From Azolla caroliniana (taxonomy: Eukaryota > Polypodiophyta), in contig JBHGNT010000005.1 of the NCBI GenBank assembly GCA_043228905.1, positions 18,352,001 through 18,416,000 on the forward strand: DNA of 64,000 nucleotides. The letters are read 5' to 3'. Shown in pieces: positions 19,526-30,210 of the stretch (positions within the stretch are counted from its first letter, which is position 1; every line of letters starts with the position of its first letter). The translations under genes and the position numbers were made by a program. Below the pieces are notes generated by a model that was not told where the DNA came from, did no database searches, and saw only the letters and a program-made list of their open reading frames with translations.

Positions 19526-19944
19526 TGTTGTTCTCTGACCGGACAAGGCCTAACACAAGGTGTCACGGAGACACTTCACCAAAGGGTGATTACGGCATAG
19601 GATTATGACTCAACGATTACACCGACTTAAGTAGGTTACACGATTAGAGCACTTTTGTTAATTACACGCGTAAGATATAACAGTAATTACAGAACGGAAA
19701 TCAACACAGAAGTATAAACACCATACGCTCTATTAATTATCCGCTGCGATTACAATGGGGTCCAGGCCTTTAAATAGGTTTCCGGCCCGTAGTACAAAAC
19801 GGTGCCTATCGCACCTATTCGGGATCCGTCCGGATCTGGAACGGCATACCGTTTCCAGTCCGTCCGTCCATACTATGCTTATTTACAACCATACTTAATT
19901 AATTCCTTCACTCCGTATTTTGGACTCCTTGCCGGCCGGTAACA
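19526..19944 (-). repeat. GYP-N 5' LTR
   Basis: 419 bp, plus-strand ends TGTTGTTCTC and CCGGTAACA. It is followed by the target duplication CTGGA at 19945-19949. Confidence 0.96.
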
Positions 19945-19949
19945 CTGGA

Positions 19950-20817
19950 CACGAGTCGTGTCCTACTGTTTGTCAAATCAGTTGACGCACAGGATCGGGA
20001 GCAAGTGGGCTCCTTACTGGAAACCAAAGACGGGCTGACGGCCGACTGGGCCGCGGTAAAAAGAGTCTGCGGCCGTTTTGACAAACGGTGGGAGTGGGCT
20101 GATGCAGGGGCGACCGGGGCGGGTCTTGTCGCAGCAAGGAAGCTCGAACCGATACCACAGGTGCGAAGGGAAGAGACCCGGGAGTGGCTCGAAACCGGTT
20201 CGGCTTCGACCGGCGTGGTCAGAGGCTCGTCCGGGGGAACAGCTTTGGAGGAGTTGACACGGGCGGTAAAGGATCTCCAGATCGCCCAGGCTCGGAGGGA
20301 AGGCGGCGAACAGGCTCGTGACCGATGGCCTCCGGCAAGAAATAGGTGCATGTGGTGCGACGAGGTCGGCCACATCCGGAAAGACTGCGGGGACTTTATG
20401 GAGGCTTTGAGAAGCCGGGTAGTGTACTTGTGGGAAGGTCGGGTGCACGCCAGCGATACCCGGAGGGCCCTAAACCGAAACGACGGGCGAGGAGGAATGA
20501 AAAGGCTGATGGAAGAGGCGGCGGCCCGGCACGCGGAGACCGTCCAATATTCGGCGTCGGCTGGTATTCGGGTCGGAGGCAGCGAGGCCCGGAAGGAGAG
20601 CAAAGCCGGGTTCTGGCCGACGATGCTGGAAGGCCTCGTCGGTGCCCGACTAAGGAAAGACGAGGCGGACCGCGTGGAGAAGCGGGTCCAAGAGGTAACC
20701 GGGTGGAGTGACCCGGTCGAAGAAAAGACGGGTTTCGTCGAAGCAGCTTGCCAGAACTACGAGGCTCTGGTTGAAGACAAACGGGTAGGTAAAACCGGAG
20801 GGGCCAGACCCTCATAG
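19950..20817 (+). pseudogene. GYP-B gag, C-terminal part with zinc knuckle
   Basis: In phase with 9731-10188 once GYP-N and one target copy are ignored. It continues TSRVLLFVKSVD, holds one copy of the 26-bp unit that is triplicated in GYP-A, and carries the CCHC knuckle CMWCDEVGHIRKDC (about 20349-20390). It ends with a TAG at 20815-20817. Confidence 0.88.
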
Positions 20818-20951
20818 AGATACGAAACCCGATTTGGGCCGAAACGGAACGAGGCCGGCGAGACCAATGCCCGGGATAACCACAAGAAGGGCGGATACCG
20901 GTTGGGCACGGAGATCGAAAGGTCCTGGAAGAACGAATCCTCGACAACAAG

Positions 20952-21483
20952 GTGGAACTGCCGTTGCGGGAGGTGCTCGGAATCGCCAAGAAGGAGTTCC
21001 ACGACTCCATCGTAGACTTGGTGAAGAGGAAGAGGCTGTCGACGGAGACAGAACCGGAAAGGCCGGTGGAGGTGCGGACGACGCACATAGAGGACATGGC
21101 GCTGGAAGACGAGTGGGCGGAGAGCCACTATTCGAGGCCACACTAGGCCCGAGCGACCACGGAAACCCCAGTGAAGATCGGAGATGTTCAGGAACCGGTG
21201 GTGGCGCTGGTGGACCACGGTTCAGAAATGGCCGATCAACACCAAGCACGGGTGGAAGATACGGGCGGCGACGCGCACCACCGAGGAACTACACGGGGCC
21301 TGCCCAAACGTGCGAGTCAAGATCGGCGACGTCGAGATAGACCGGCACTTCTTTGTGCAGGCCTCGCACCCGGTCATACTGGGAAAACCGTACATTACGG
21401 CAGCACGGATGGAGACCAAGGTGCTGGACAACGGGTCGGCTTACGCGAGGGTCAAGAGTCAGGACGAGCGTCATTCGGTCTAG
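20952..21483 (+). pseudogene. GYP-B protease region
   Basis: Begins KEFHDSIVDLVKRKRLS, stops at TAG 21144, then PVVALVDHGSE. Relative to GYP-A, 38 bp are missing right after the active-site Asp-His-Gly (about 21228), between two GAAAT copies, which shifts the frame. The second frame reads NVRVKIGDVEIDRHFF and HPVILGKPYITAARMET, then stops at TAG 21481. Non-functional. Confidence 0.82.
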
Positions 21484-21549
21484 TTCCTGACGGTGCGACC
21501 GAACCACGAGCGAAACCGCGAGTCCCTCGGTGGCGAGAACCGAGAGGAT

Positions 21550-23346
21550 TTTTAGAGAGGGTTGTCAAGGCGTGGGGCCGCGATAGTCCGGACACTCCGG
21601 GAAAACCCCACAAATGTACGATAGAGGCGAAACCGAAGAAACCTTGTACCATAAGTAGGAAGTTTTGTTTCTCCGACAACGGAGGGTGTACGATAGTTGG
21701 CGACGTTGGCCGAGAAAAGACAAGGGCGGAAGAGCGACTTCGGGCGTGCGGAGTTCTCGGGCCCAGCGAGGAAATCAACGAAGCCGTGGAGGCAGTCTCC
21801 TTCGACGATACCTTGGCAATACTGCGAGAGGTGGTCGGAGAGGGCCTTAAAGAGGACCGGACGATACCGGTTTGTTCGGAAGAGATGTACGAAGTCATCT
21901 CGGACTTCAGTCGGGGGCTCGAGTCGGATCGGACGGCCCGGGTTAACACGAAGTACAAGACTATGGACCGGAAGGTAAGGCCAGTCGCGACACCCTTACC
22001 GGAGGGCAGCGAGTTGCGAATCAAGGGGGTCGAGTCGGAGCCCAGTTTACGAGATCCGGCCTGCATAGGACACACCTTCACCGACAGAACGCTACGGGAG
22101 CTCAAAATCGGTGGGGGCGGGTTCCTACTGCCGGCGGAAGAAGACCGTTTTCGGAGAATGCTCGGAAGGCACGGGAAAGCCTTCGCATTCTCACCGGAAG
22201 AGATCGGGTGCGTAGACTCGACAGTCATGAAGCCGATGGTGATATTCACGGTACCGCATGTGCCGTGGAATCTCAAACCAATTCCGGTACCGAGAGCTCA
22301 CATCCCGGAGCTGATGGAGCTGTTGAGGCAGAAAGTCGATATGGGCATCCTCGAACCGTCGAGTGCCCCGTACTTGAACCGGTGGTTTACCGTACGGGAC
22401 GTTGCGCTTCATTCAAGACCTGCAGCCGGTCAACAGAGTGACCATTCAGAACGCAGGAATCGGACCAACGATAGACGAGTTCGCGGAGGCCTTCGCTGGA
22501 AGGTCGATCTATTCGGTCGGTGATCTGTACTCGGGGTACGATCAGTTCCAACTAGTCGTGGAGAGCAGAGACATTACGACGATGCGGACTCCTCTCGGCC
22601 TAGTGCGGATGTGTACCCAACCACAAGGAGGGACGAACTCGGTGGCCCACATGGTGAATGCGATGAACAAGGTGCTGAGGGATTGTATCCCAGACATCAC
22701 CATGCCATTCTTGGACGACATCCCGATCAAGGGATGTCCGGTGGAGGAAAAGGACGAAACGATCGGACCGGATGGATGCCGGAAATTCGTGGCGACACAC
22801 ATTGACGACTGCGAGAGGGTGCTGCAGAGGCTAGAGGACGCGAGGCTCACCTTCTCCGGGGAGAAATCGGCCTTCGGGCAATCAGAGATCATGGTCGTCG
22901 GACATCTATGCGGACCGTATGGCCGGAAACCGTCTCCGGCTAAGGTGGAAGCCATCTCCGCAATGAAGCCCGACTATAACTCGGTCACGGAGGTACGGAG
23001 GTTCTTGGGAGCATGCGTGTTCTACCACATATGGATCCCGCATTACGCCCACGTTGCCGAGCCGCTATACGGGTTGCTGAAAAAGGGGCGAAAATTCGAG
23101 TGGCGAGACGAGCATACAGAGTCGGTCCGAAAGATGAAGGAGGCTCTTGCTGCAGCTCCGGCACTCCGGAAGGCTATCTACGAGAAAGGCACTCCCATCT
23201 ACATAATGGTAGATACAAGTCCGACCGGGATCGGATGGGTCGTCAACCAAGAAGATAAGGACGACATTCGGTTCCCAATCCGGTTCGGCGCGAAGGTCCT
23301 CAGCGAGCGACAGCAAAGATACGCCCAGGTTAAATGTGAACTCTAG
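21550..23346 (+). pseudogene. GYP-B reverse transcriptase and start of RNase H
   Basis: The linker and RT read first in the 21171-22523 frame (HVPWNLKPIPVPRAHI, MELLRQKVDMGILEPS). A deletion near 22399, which removes part of the VPKKNGT codons seen in GYP-A, shifts to the 22402-23346 frame (SIYSVGDLYSGYDQFQL, MPFLDDIPIKG, SEIMVVGHLCGPYGRK). RNase H begins IYIMVDTSPTGIGW and is cut by TAG at 23344-23346. The active site is FLDD. Confidence 0.87.
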
Positions 23347-23565
23347 GGTATTGTTTTGGCGGTGAAGGCCGATAAAGACTATCTGATCGGGACAGAGGTG
23401 ATTATCGAGACGGACTGCCTGCCGATTCTCGGCATGGTTTCCGGATGCGCAACCCCAGACCTGGCAATGCTCGGGTGGATAGCGTACATCAAGTCCCTGG
23501 ATCCGGAAATACGACACATTTTCGGGAGAGACAATGCCATGGCCGACATGCTTTCGAGGGCGTGA
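23347..23565 (+). pseudogene. GYP-B RNase H, distal part
   Basis: Same frame as the RT after the TAG: VKADKDYLIGTEVIIETDCL, then IFGRDNAMADMLSRA. This is the usual end of a gypsy RNase H domain. Confidence 0.82.
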
Positions 23566-23721
23566 TTCGACGACGACGGCGGCATGGTTTCGGAGGACGA
23601 GGAAGTCGGCGTGGACTTCTTCGAGGTGGCTTACATAACAACCGAGGGAGGGAGCACTCTGGCGCTTAACGATTTCAACGAGAGCAAGTACGACGGAGAG
23701 TGGCTGTAGATTGGGGGATTC

Positions 23722-25121
23722 TTGAGGACGATGACGTCGGACGCGTCATGGACAAAGAATGAGGCCAACCGGATCCGGAGGAAACCATATCGATTCTTTC
23801 TCCGGGACGGATACTTGTGGAAGCACCCGAAGAAGAGAAACGGCATCCCGCTCCGAGTAGTGGCAATGGAGGAGGAACAGGAGGAGTTGGTGAAGGCCTA
23901 CCACGACATCCCCTGGGCTGGACACCGTGGGACATGGGCCACGTTCGAGAAGCTAAAGGGGAAGTACTGGTGGTCGGGACTGTACCGGGACGTGCATCGG
24001 TTCGTGAAAACTTGTGAGAGCTGTCAGATACACTCCATAGTCCGACATCGGGACGAGCTTCACCCTACATACCCTCCGGCCATCCACTTCAATGGATGGT
24101 AGATTTGGTGACGATGCCGATGGGCGTAGGGCAGATGCGATATCTGGTGTTGGCCCAGGAGGACCTGACGAACCAGGTGGAAGGCCGAGCCCTGCAGAAC
24201 AAAATGACCGCGGTCGTGTGTCAGTTCCTGATCGAGGACGTGATATGCCGGTACGGGTGCGTCGGGAAGATCATGGCTGACCGCGGGGAGTTGGACGCCG
24301 AAGAGGCCGAGGAGCTGTTCGACCGGTTAGGGGTCAAGCTCTCGCTCACCACAGCGTACAATCCGGAGGCGAACGAGAAGGTGGAGCGCGGACACGGACC
24401 GATCGTCAAAGCGCTAGTCCGGGCGTGCGGAGGCCAGGTCGGGAACTGGCCACGACTGTTACCTTATGCCTTGTGGGCGGACCAGACAACGCATAGTTCA
24501 GTAACCGGGTTCATGCTGTCAGAGCTCATGTTCGGACAGAAGCCGATCATGCCGATGGAACGGACGATCTCCTCTTGGGCGACAGTGGTATGGAGAGACG
24601 AGATGAGCCGGGAAGAACTGCTAACGGCGCGTATACGGCAGCTCGAGCGGAGGCCAGAGGACGTGGAACGAGCGGCGGAGAGACTTCAGACGGCGAGGAT
24701 GAGGAACAAAGCTCGATTCGACCGAACGCACCGGCTCCGACCAAAGAAAATCGAGGAAGGCGACTGGGTACTAGTCTACGACAGCAGCCTTGACAACCAG
24801 CACCGGGCAACACGGAAGTTTGCAAAGCGGTGGTTCGGGCCTTACGTGGTAACGAGCGCCAACGACAACGGGACGTATCACCTGGCGGAACTCGACAGTA
24901 CGAGGATGGCGATACCGGTAGCAGGGAAGCGGATCAAAGCGTTCAAGAAGCGCCACGACGGCGAACCAGATCTAAGAGGCCTGGACAGCGACGACGAACA
25001 GTCCGAAATGAAGGACGAACCGATGGGCGAGGAACCAGAACCCGGACCGGTTTTCTCCAACCAGAACCCAATTTTGGCGCATACCGGTCGATGCGTGGTT
25101 AGGTGGGGGCGGATGTCGTGA
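23722..25121 (+). pseudogene. GYP-B integrase
   Basis: The first frame carries the H2C2 zinc region (AYHDIPWAGHRGTW, KTCESCQ). The second, from about 24096, carries the catalytic core (VDLVTMPMGV, MADRGELDAEEAEELFDRLG, YNPEANEKVERGHG) and a C-terminal part with GDWVLVYDSS and KRWFGPYVV. A frameshift near 24100 separates the zinc domain from the core. The core differs clearly from GYP-N and has the D...YNPEAN..VERGHGPI form. Confidence 0.85.
25102..25113 (+). other. GYP-B polypurine tract
   Basis: GGTGGGGGCGGA ends directly at the 3' LTR start (25114, TGTCGTGAAG). It is mostly purine, as expected for the plus-strand primer. Confidence 0.7.
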
Positions 25122-25767
25122 AGAAAACCGTCCCTTAGCGTAATTGGTGCATAGCGCGCGTGAACCGGCTCTTCACGCGTGCGCACCCTTTAATGTATAT
25201 AGTAGAGAATTGGGTACAAAGGTATATCCTAGGTAGTTAGATTCGGTAGGTAGGAAGTTAATGAAGGAAACGGCTCCCCTCTTGAAGCTATAAAAGAGAG
25301 GGAGACGCGGGGAGACAGGGCATTAAATTTTATTGAGGAGGACGAAGTGCTGGCGGACCGAAACCGAACGCTTCTCCTCTGTTCGTTCTCCATCGCTCTT
25401 CTCTGCAGGTTTTCGGGAGGCTCGCGTTGCTTCGAGGAACGCCCGTGTGCTTCCGGCAGCACCTCCATCCTATCCCCTTTCGTGCGTAGACGAGCAAGCA
25501 TCAGCATCGGTTCGCTGGCCTGTTCGGTTGTAACCGCTCGCGTGCTCTGTTGTTTATTTGTCATTCATTAATATACAAACATTCGTGTCTCTCTGTCTCT
25601 GTGTCCATTCGTGTCTTCTGCGTTGACAGGGCCGTGTCCCTAAGTTTCTTTGCTCATACGTAACCGAGCGTCTCTCTCTTTCTCTTTCCCCTTCTATCAC
25701 CTGCTCTTTGGTTCAAGACCCTGGTGGTCCCGCCTCGTTCTCCACGCACGCGTGTAATAACGCGACA
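25114..25767 (+). repeat. GYP-B 3' LTR
   Basis: 654 bp, TGTCGTGAAG to CGCGACA. It is complete and defines the family LTR used to place the truncated copies at 9031-9133 and 9134-9686. The flank after it (GCGTA) cannot be paired because the 5' end of the element is missing. Confidence 0.92.
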
Positions 25768-27680
25768 GCGTAAGTTGAGACGTCGTTTTTGACGAGTCGG
25801 CATCCTGGTACGCACCAGAGACAACTTCGACTCTGATTCCGCTCGACCCGGAATCCGCCGAACAAGAGATAGAGGATGAAGATCGCTTTACACGCATGTT
25901 CGAAGAAAGTCTGATCACGACCCGACTGAGCGGACCACAAGAGTCTCCGAGCGATCAAAGCACATCTCGACCAAGTCCGAAGCTAGACAAAGGGAAGGTC
26001 AAAATGCCGGAGTATGAAGACGATCATTTCGACGGCATCGAATTGACTCACTCTCTTGATAGTGAGTTCGAAGGCCTTGACATCTGGACAAATGGAGTGA
26101 AGAAAGCCTTAGAATCCGCAAATGAGAAGCTCCGTTGATCCACCCGTGAAAAGAACCCCGTAAGCCAATTCGGCTATGATGAGTACATGGTGTACCATTA
26201 CGCATTTATGATGAAGGTGGCAACAGTACGGGGGCCGGAAACCTTTTCCGAACCCGCGAAGGACCCACGATGGATAGAAGCAATGAACGAGGAGATGCGT
26301 CCATTACGCAAGAACGAGACATGGGATCTCGTTCCCCACTCACCGCACAAGAAGGCAATTGGTTGCAGATGGATCTACAAGGTGAAGTATAATGCCAACA
26401 GCTCCGGCAACCACTACAAAGCTCGACTCGTAGTGAAAGGATACGCACAAACACATGGAGTCAACTATGAAGAGACCTTTGCCCCGGTGGCAAAGATGAC
26501 GACGGTGCGAACCATGACTGCACTCGCACTTGGACGTCAAGAACACCTTTCTTCAAGGCGAATTAGACGAGGACGTGTACATGGTACAACCACCCAGCCT
26601 CGAATCGTGCATTCATCCAAAAGCCATATGCCAACTCAAGAAGCCTCTCTACGGCCTCAAGCAAGCACCACGTGCTTGGCATTCGAAGATTACGCATTAT
26701 CTTCATCAAATCGGCTTTTGAATGTCAAAATCCGACAACTCCTTCTACGTACGACACGACTCTAGAAGCCTAATTGTCATCATCCTATACGTGGATGATC
26801 TGGTAATTGGAGGTGAAAGTCTAGTCGACATCAACAAGGTCAAATCCCTCCTCTCCGGAAAATTCGAGATGACGGACATGAAGGAGCTCCATTACTTCCT
26901 TGGCATCGATGTAATTCGGATTCCGGCTGGCATTATGATCTCTCAACGACACTACATTCTCAACTTGTTATACAAGTTCTGGATGACTGAGTGCAAATCA
27001 GTCGCTACGCCTCTCGATCGAAACCTCAAACTAGATGCTGACTCTGGCACAGACGAGTGCGAGCTGACCCAATATCGTCAACTGATCGGGAGTCTCATCT
27101 ATCTCACGATCACCGAACCCGACCTTAGCTATCCAGTCGGACTCCTCAACCAATTCATGCAAAAACCATGCGACATTCACTTGGATTGCGCTAAGCAAGT
27201 ATTACGATATGTGAGCGGCACAATGGATTACGACGTTCTCTACGCATCGACCACACCAATACGACTCGAAGGGTACACTGACGCGGACTAGGCAGGCTAC
27301 AAAGCTGATTGACAATCGACCTCTGGATTTGTCTTCTCGCTCGATAGCGGAGCAATATCTTGGAGTAGTAAGAAGCACCCTATCGTCGCACTTTCGAGCA
27401 CGGAGGCTGAATACAGGGGCGCAGCCGTAGCTGCATGTGAAGCCGTATGGCTCAAGAGGATTTTGAAGGATTTGGGTATCCCCATCAAGGATCCGACTCC
27501 CATTTACTGTGACAACTTGAGTAGTATATATCTGGCTCGGAACCCGGTGTTCCACACGCACACAAAGCACATCGAAGTGCACTATCACTTCATTTGAGAG
27601 CGTGTACAGGCCGGAGATGTCGACCTTCAACACATCAACACGAAGCCTTAGGAGCTGACAAGCTTCGGCAATTCATGTCA
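25768..27680 (+). pseudogene. COP-C, degenerate copia pol
   Basis: A Ty1/copia pol fragment from the integrase-RT linker onward: QFGYDEYMVYHYAFMMKVA, IGCRWIYKVKYNAN, then a frameshift near 26530 into DVKNTFLQGELDEDVYM, LKKPLYGLKQAPRAWH, IILYVDDLVIGGE, a stop at 27289, and RNase H blocks ALSSTEAEYRGAA and YCDNLSSIYLARNP. At least four stops or shifts. Gag, protease and most of integrase are absent at the GYP-B border. It belongs to a different copia lineage from COP1 and COP-E/F. Confidence 0.88.
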
Positions 27681-27851
27681 GACCTCGGATTGACGATCCC
27701 TGACTTGCCAAGCGGGGGAGTACAAGCGAGAATTGGATACCGTCCGAACCGGGTACGAGCTGAAGCGGACACCGGAGATCGTTTGAACCAGATACCAGCC
27801 AAAGAGGACATCAATCAAAAGGAACCGACCCGAGTTGAGCTTGAGGGGGCG

Positions 27852-28300
27852 TGTTGAGAATCAAGCTCAACATAGTGCAACGTGTGAACACACCTTTTGA
27901 GAATCCATGATTACTCAAAGGTCAAGAGTCACACCACTACTCTCTACACATTCACTATGTCTCATAGAATCATATTCTATGACACATAACTAGTGAGTTA
28001 CATATTCCCCATGACTATGGGTCTTCACATTCCCCAAGAGAGAGAGTGGTTGTTACAAGTTAATGAAGAGAGAGGGTGACTCTATATAAAGCACCCTCCT
28101 CATACTTCATACTAAGTCTGTTGTGACTGAGTTATTATGCTACATTTTGTAATTCTTATTCTACTTGTGAAATATACACCTTCTTGAGTATTATTTTTTC
28201 TATCTATCTAGTGTTCTCTCATCTCTCCTCTAATTCCTCTCACACATACACATAATACACATCTCTTCCGCTACACAAGAATCTTCATTGATTCTTTACA
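27852..28300 (+). repeat. COP-C 3' LTR
   Basis: Starts TGTTGAGAATC after the purine run GAGGGGGCG and ends TGATTCTTTACA. A TATA box CTATATAAAG lies near 28081. About 449 bp, inserted into copia gag-protease sequence that resumes at 28301. The 5' LTR is not present. Confidence 0.75.
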
Positions 28301-28800
28301 ATAGGGAAGGATGCACCGGAGTCGATCAACCAAGTGCAGTCTTCACTTGCAAGATTTTCACTTGCATGGTCACAAATAAACAAGATCTCCTCTTCACTTC
28401 TGGCTATGGCTGATGTGACCTTCTCCTCAAAAACCTTTTTGGGTTCGGCATCCTTTGAAGCACCTTTATCCTGCTTGAGGTGTCGACGGTCCTTTTGGAA
28501 ATGTTCAGGCTTTCCACAATAAAAACACGTCAGCATTCCTCTGGACTTGGATCTGGCATAGGATTTGTTCCTTCTTTGTTGGTTCCTTCCTCTGTCCGAA
28601 TGTTGTGTCACATTCGCATCTGCCTGGGACAAGACACCCGTGTCCTTCCTTCTTGTCTCTTCGTTCAAGATGCTTGTCTTTACCACTTGCAAGGACAAGT
28701 TTTCTTCTTGACACGAGGTGCTGAGAGTCATCACCAGGTTCTCCCAATTGTCTGACAGGGTAGACAATAGTAGTAGGGCTTGCATAACATCCAAGCAAAT
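28301..28800 (-). pseudogene. Copia gag-protease fragment (COP-D family, second copy)
   Basis: On the minus strand: LSDNWENLVMTLSTSCQEEN, knuckle CFYCGKPEHFQKDR (last Cys replaced by Arg), then TWLIDSGASFPI. It overlaps in content with the pieces at 34920-35520 and 29061-29537, so it is a second copy of the family and not part of the same element. Cut by the COP-C LTR on one side and unrelated sequence on the other. Confidence 0.8.
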
Positions 28801-29060
28801 TCACACTTGGCCTAATAGGTTGTCCCTATCCCAAGGATTAAAAGTAATCATTTCCTTCTTTACACTCTCGTTTAACCCTCACACTTTATCCACGTGTATA
28901 GAATACTACGGTAAAACTTACCACGGGATATGGTCATGGCCGTAACACTTATGCCATATCTTTCCATTCGAGTCGGTTGCTACGTTTGATTCCGACTTGC
29001 AGAACTTTTCTTGCATAACATATAGAGTGCCCTATTTCTGTGCTCAGGCCACTATGAGGT
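28801..29060. other. Unassigned spacer
   Basis: I recognise no gene, LTR end or repeat here. It separates two copies of the COP-D family gag-protease region. Confidence 0.4.
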
Positions 29061-29537
29061 TTCCTTGACTAAACTTCCACTTGCCATTTCAAAAACTACC
29101 ATTATAGCCTTCGTCATCCATCCATCCTATCAATATCATATTCAACTTGATATCAGACACGTGTTGGACATCCTTCAAGATCAGCCGAGAACCGGTCGAC
29201 GTTGTCAGACATACATTTCGAACACCGACTATCTTGCATTCCCCGTTATCTCCCATCTTCACATAGCCATGATCCCCGATTGTGTAAGTCGAGAAACACT
29301 CTCTCGAGGGAGTTATAGGGAAAGATGCACCGGAGTCAATCACCCAAGTGCACTCTTCACTTGCAAGATTTTCACTTGAATGGTCACAAATAAACAAGAT
29401 TTGCTCTTCACTTTTGGCTATGGCTGATGTGCCCTTCTCCTTAGAAACCTTTTCGGGTTTGGCATCACTCTTCACATTCATGGTCACAAATAAACAAGAT
29501 ATGCTCTTCACTTCTAGCTATGGCTAATGTGCCCTTC
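29061..29537 (-). pseudogene. COP-D protease region, with short internal duplication
   Basis: Minus strand: TWVIDSGASFPITPSRECFS, GECKIVGVRNVCLTTSTGSR. About 125 bp around ICDHSSENLASE and its upstream linker are partly duplicated (compare 29380-29450 with 29475-29535). Cut at 29537 by COP-E (target CCTTC). Confidence 0.78.
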
Positions 29538-30198
29538 TGTTGCAAACGGTGCTCGGCCACAACCGAGGAATAGGATCAACTCACAGAAAATAGGAAATAC
29601 AAAGTACACGAAGACTTTAGAGAGAAGAGTACACAGGATATTTTACGTGGAAAACCCTAAATGGGAAAAACCACGGGAGTCCTCAAACTCCAACTATCAC
29701 TATGAACAGGGATGTACAATGGTGAAGCTTCAAGGCAACAACCTTGAGCTCACTGTCTTCGCCACAGGCGGCGGTAATACACAGAGGCAACGACCTCTTC
29801 GTCTCTCTCTCTCTCTCTCGCGGCTGCTCTCTTCACTCTCTCTAAGTGAAAACAGAAAAAAATAAGCAACAACACTAAACTGTTTGCCCTAAGTCATATT
29901 TATACACATATGACTTTTCGGGCTATTTACAAATATAGCCTCAAGGGCCCTTGGCAAACATATTCACAAATATGTCCCCGCATCCGGATCTCTCTCCGGG
30001 TACATTCATCATCCGGCTCCGTAGCCGGGGTCTTCATCATCCGGCTCCGTAGCCGGGGTCTTCATCATCCGGCTCCGTAGCCGGGGTCTTCATCCGGCTT
30101 CATGCCGGGTACTCTTCATCCTCCGGTTCCGTAACAGCCTCCGGGCTTGCCGTCATTCATCTCCGGACATCCCATCCGGAGGGACCGAAATCCCAACA
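29538..30198 (-). repeat. COP-E 3' LTR
   Basis: Plus-strand ends TGTTGCAAAC and ATCCCAACA. Carries three copies of a 28-bp unit containing ATCCGGCTCCGTAGCCGGGG (about 30008-30092); the other LTR has two. A CT run lies near 29800-29818. Confidence 0.95.
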
Positions 30199-30210
30199 AA
30201 CTCCCCCTTC
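30199..30210 (-). other. COP-E polypurine tract
   Basis: On the minus strand AAGGGGGAGTT sits between the gag-pol stop and the 3' LTR. Confidence 0.8.

Larger units (their letters stand above)
10189..19944 (-). mobile_element. GYP-N, near-intact Ty3/gypsy element with a third ORF
   Basis: 9756 bp on the minus strand, inserted into GYP-B gag with target duplication CTGGA. It has two 419-bp LTRs that differ at three sites by eye. Gene order on the minus strand is gag (18136-19476), pol (13702-18135, same frame as gag after one TAG), a 372-base spacer, and a third ORF (10660-13329) in the same sense. Integrase follows RNase H, as in Ty3/gypsy. I see no chromodomain. The LTRs and ORFs look young. 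Confidence 0.96.
9134..25767 (+). mobile_element. GYP-B, degenerate Ty3/gypsy element split by GYP-N
   Basis: It runs from a truncated 5' LTR (9134-9686) to a full 3' LTR (25114-25767). Gag is interrupted at 10188/19945 by GYP-N, with target duplication CTGGA (10184-10188 and 19945-19949). Removing GYP-N and one duplication leaves gag open, but pol has several stops and deletions. I count about 20 differences between aligned LTR parts plus a 3-bp indel, so it is clearly older than GYP-N inside it. Confidence 0.93.

Noticed and set aside
23722-25121. GYP-A/B as proven horizontal transfer from fungi
   Set aside because: The resemblance rests on remembered motifs only; no phylogeny could be made here.
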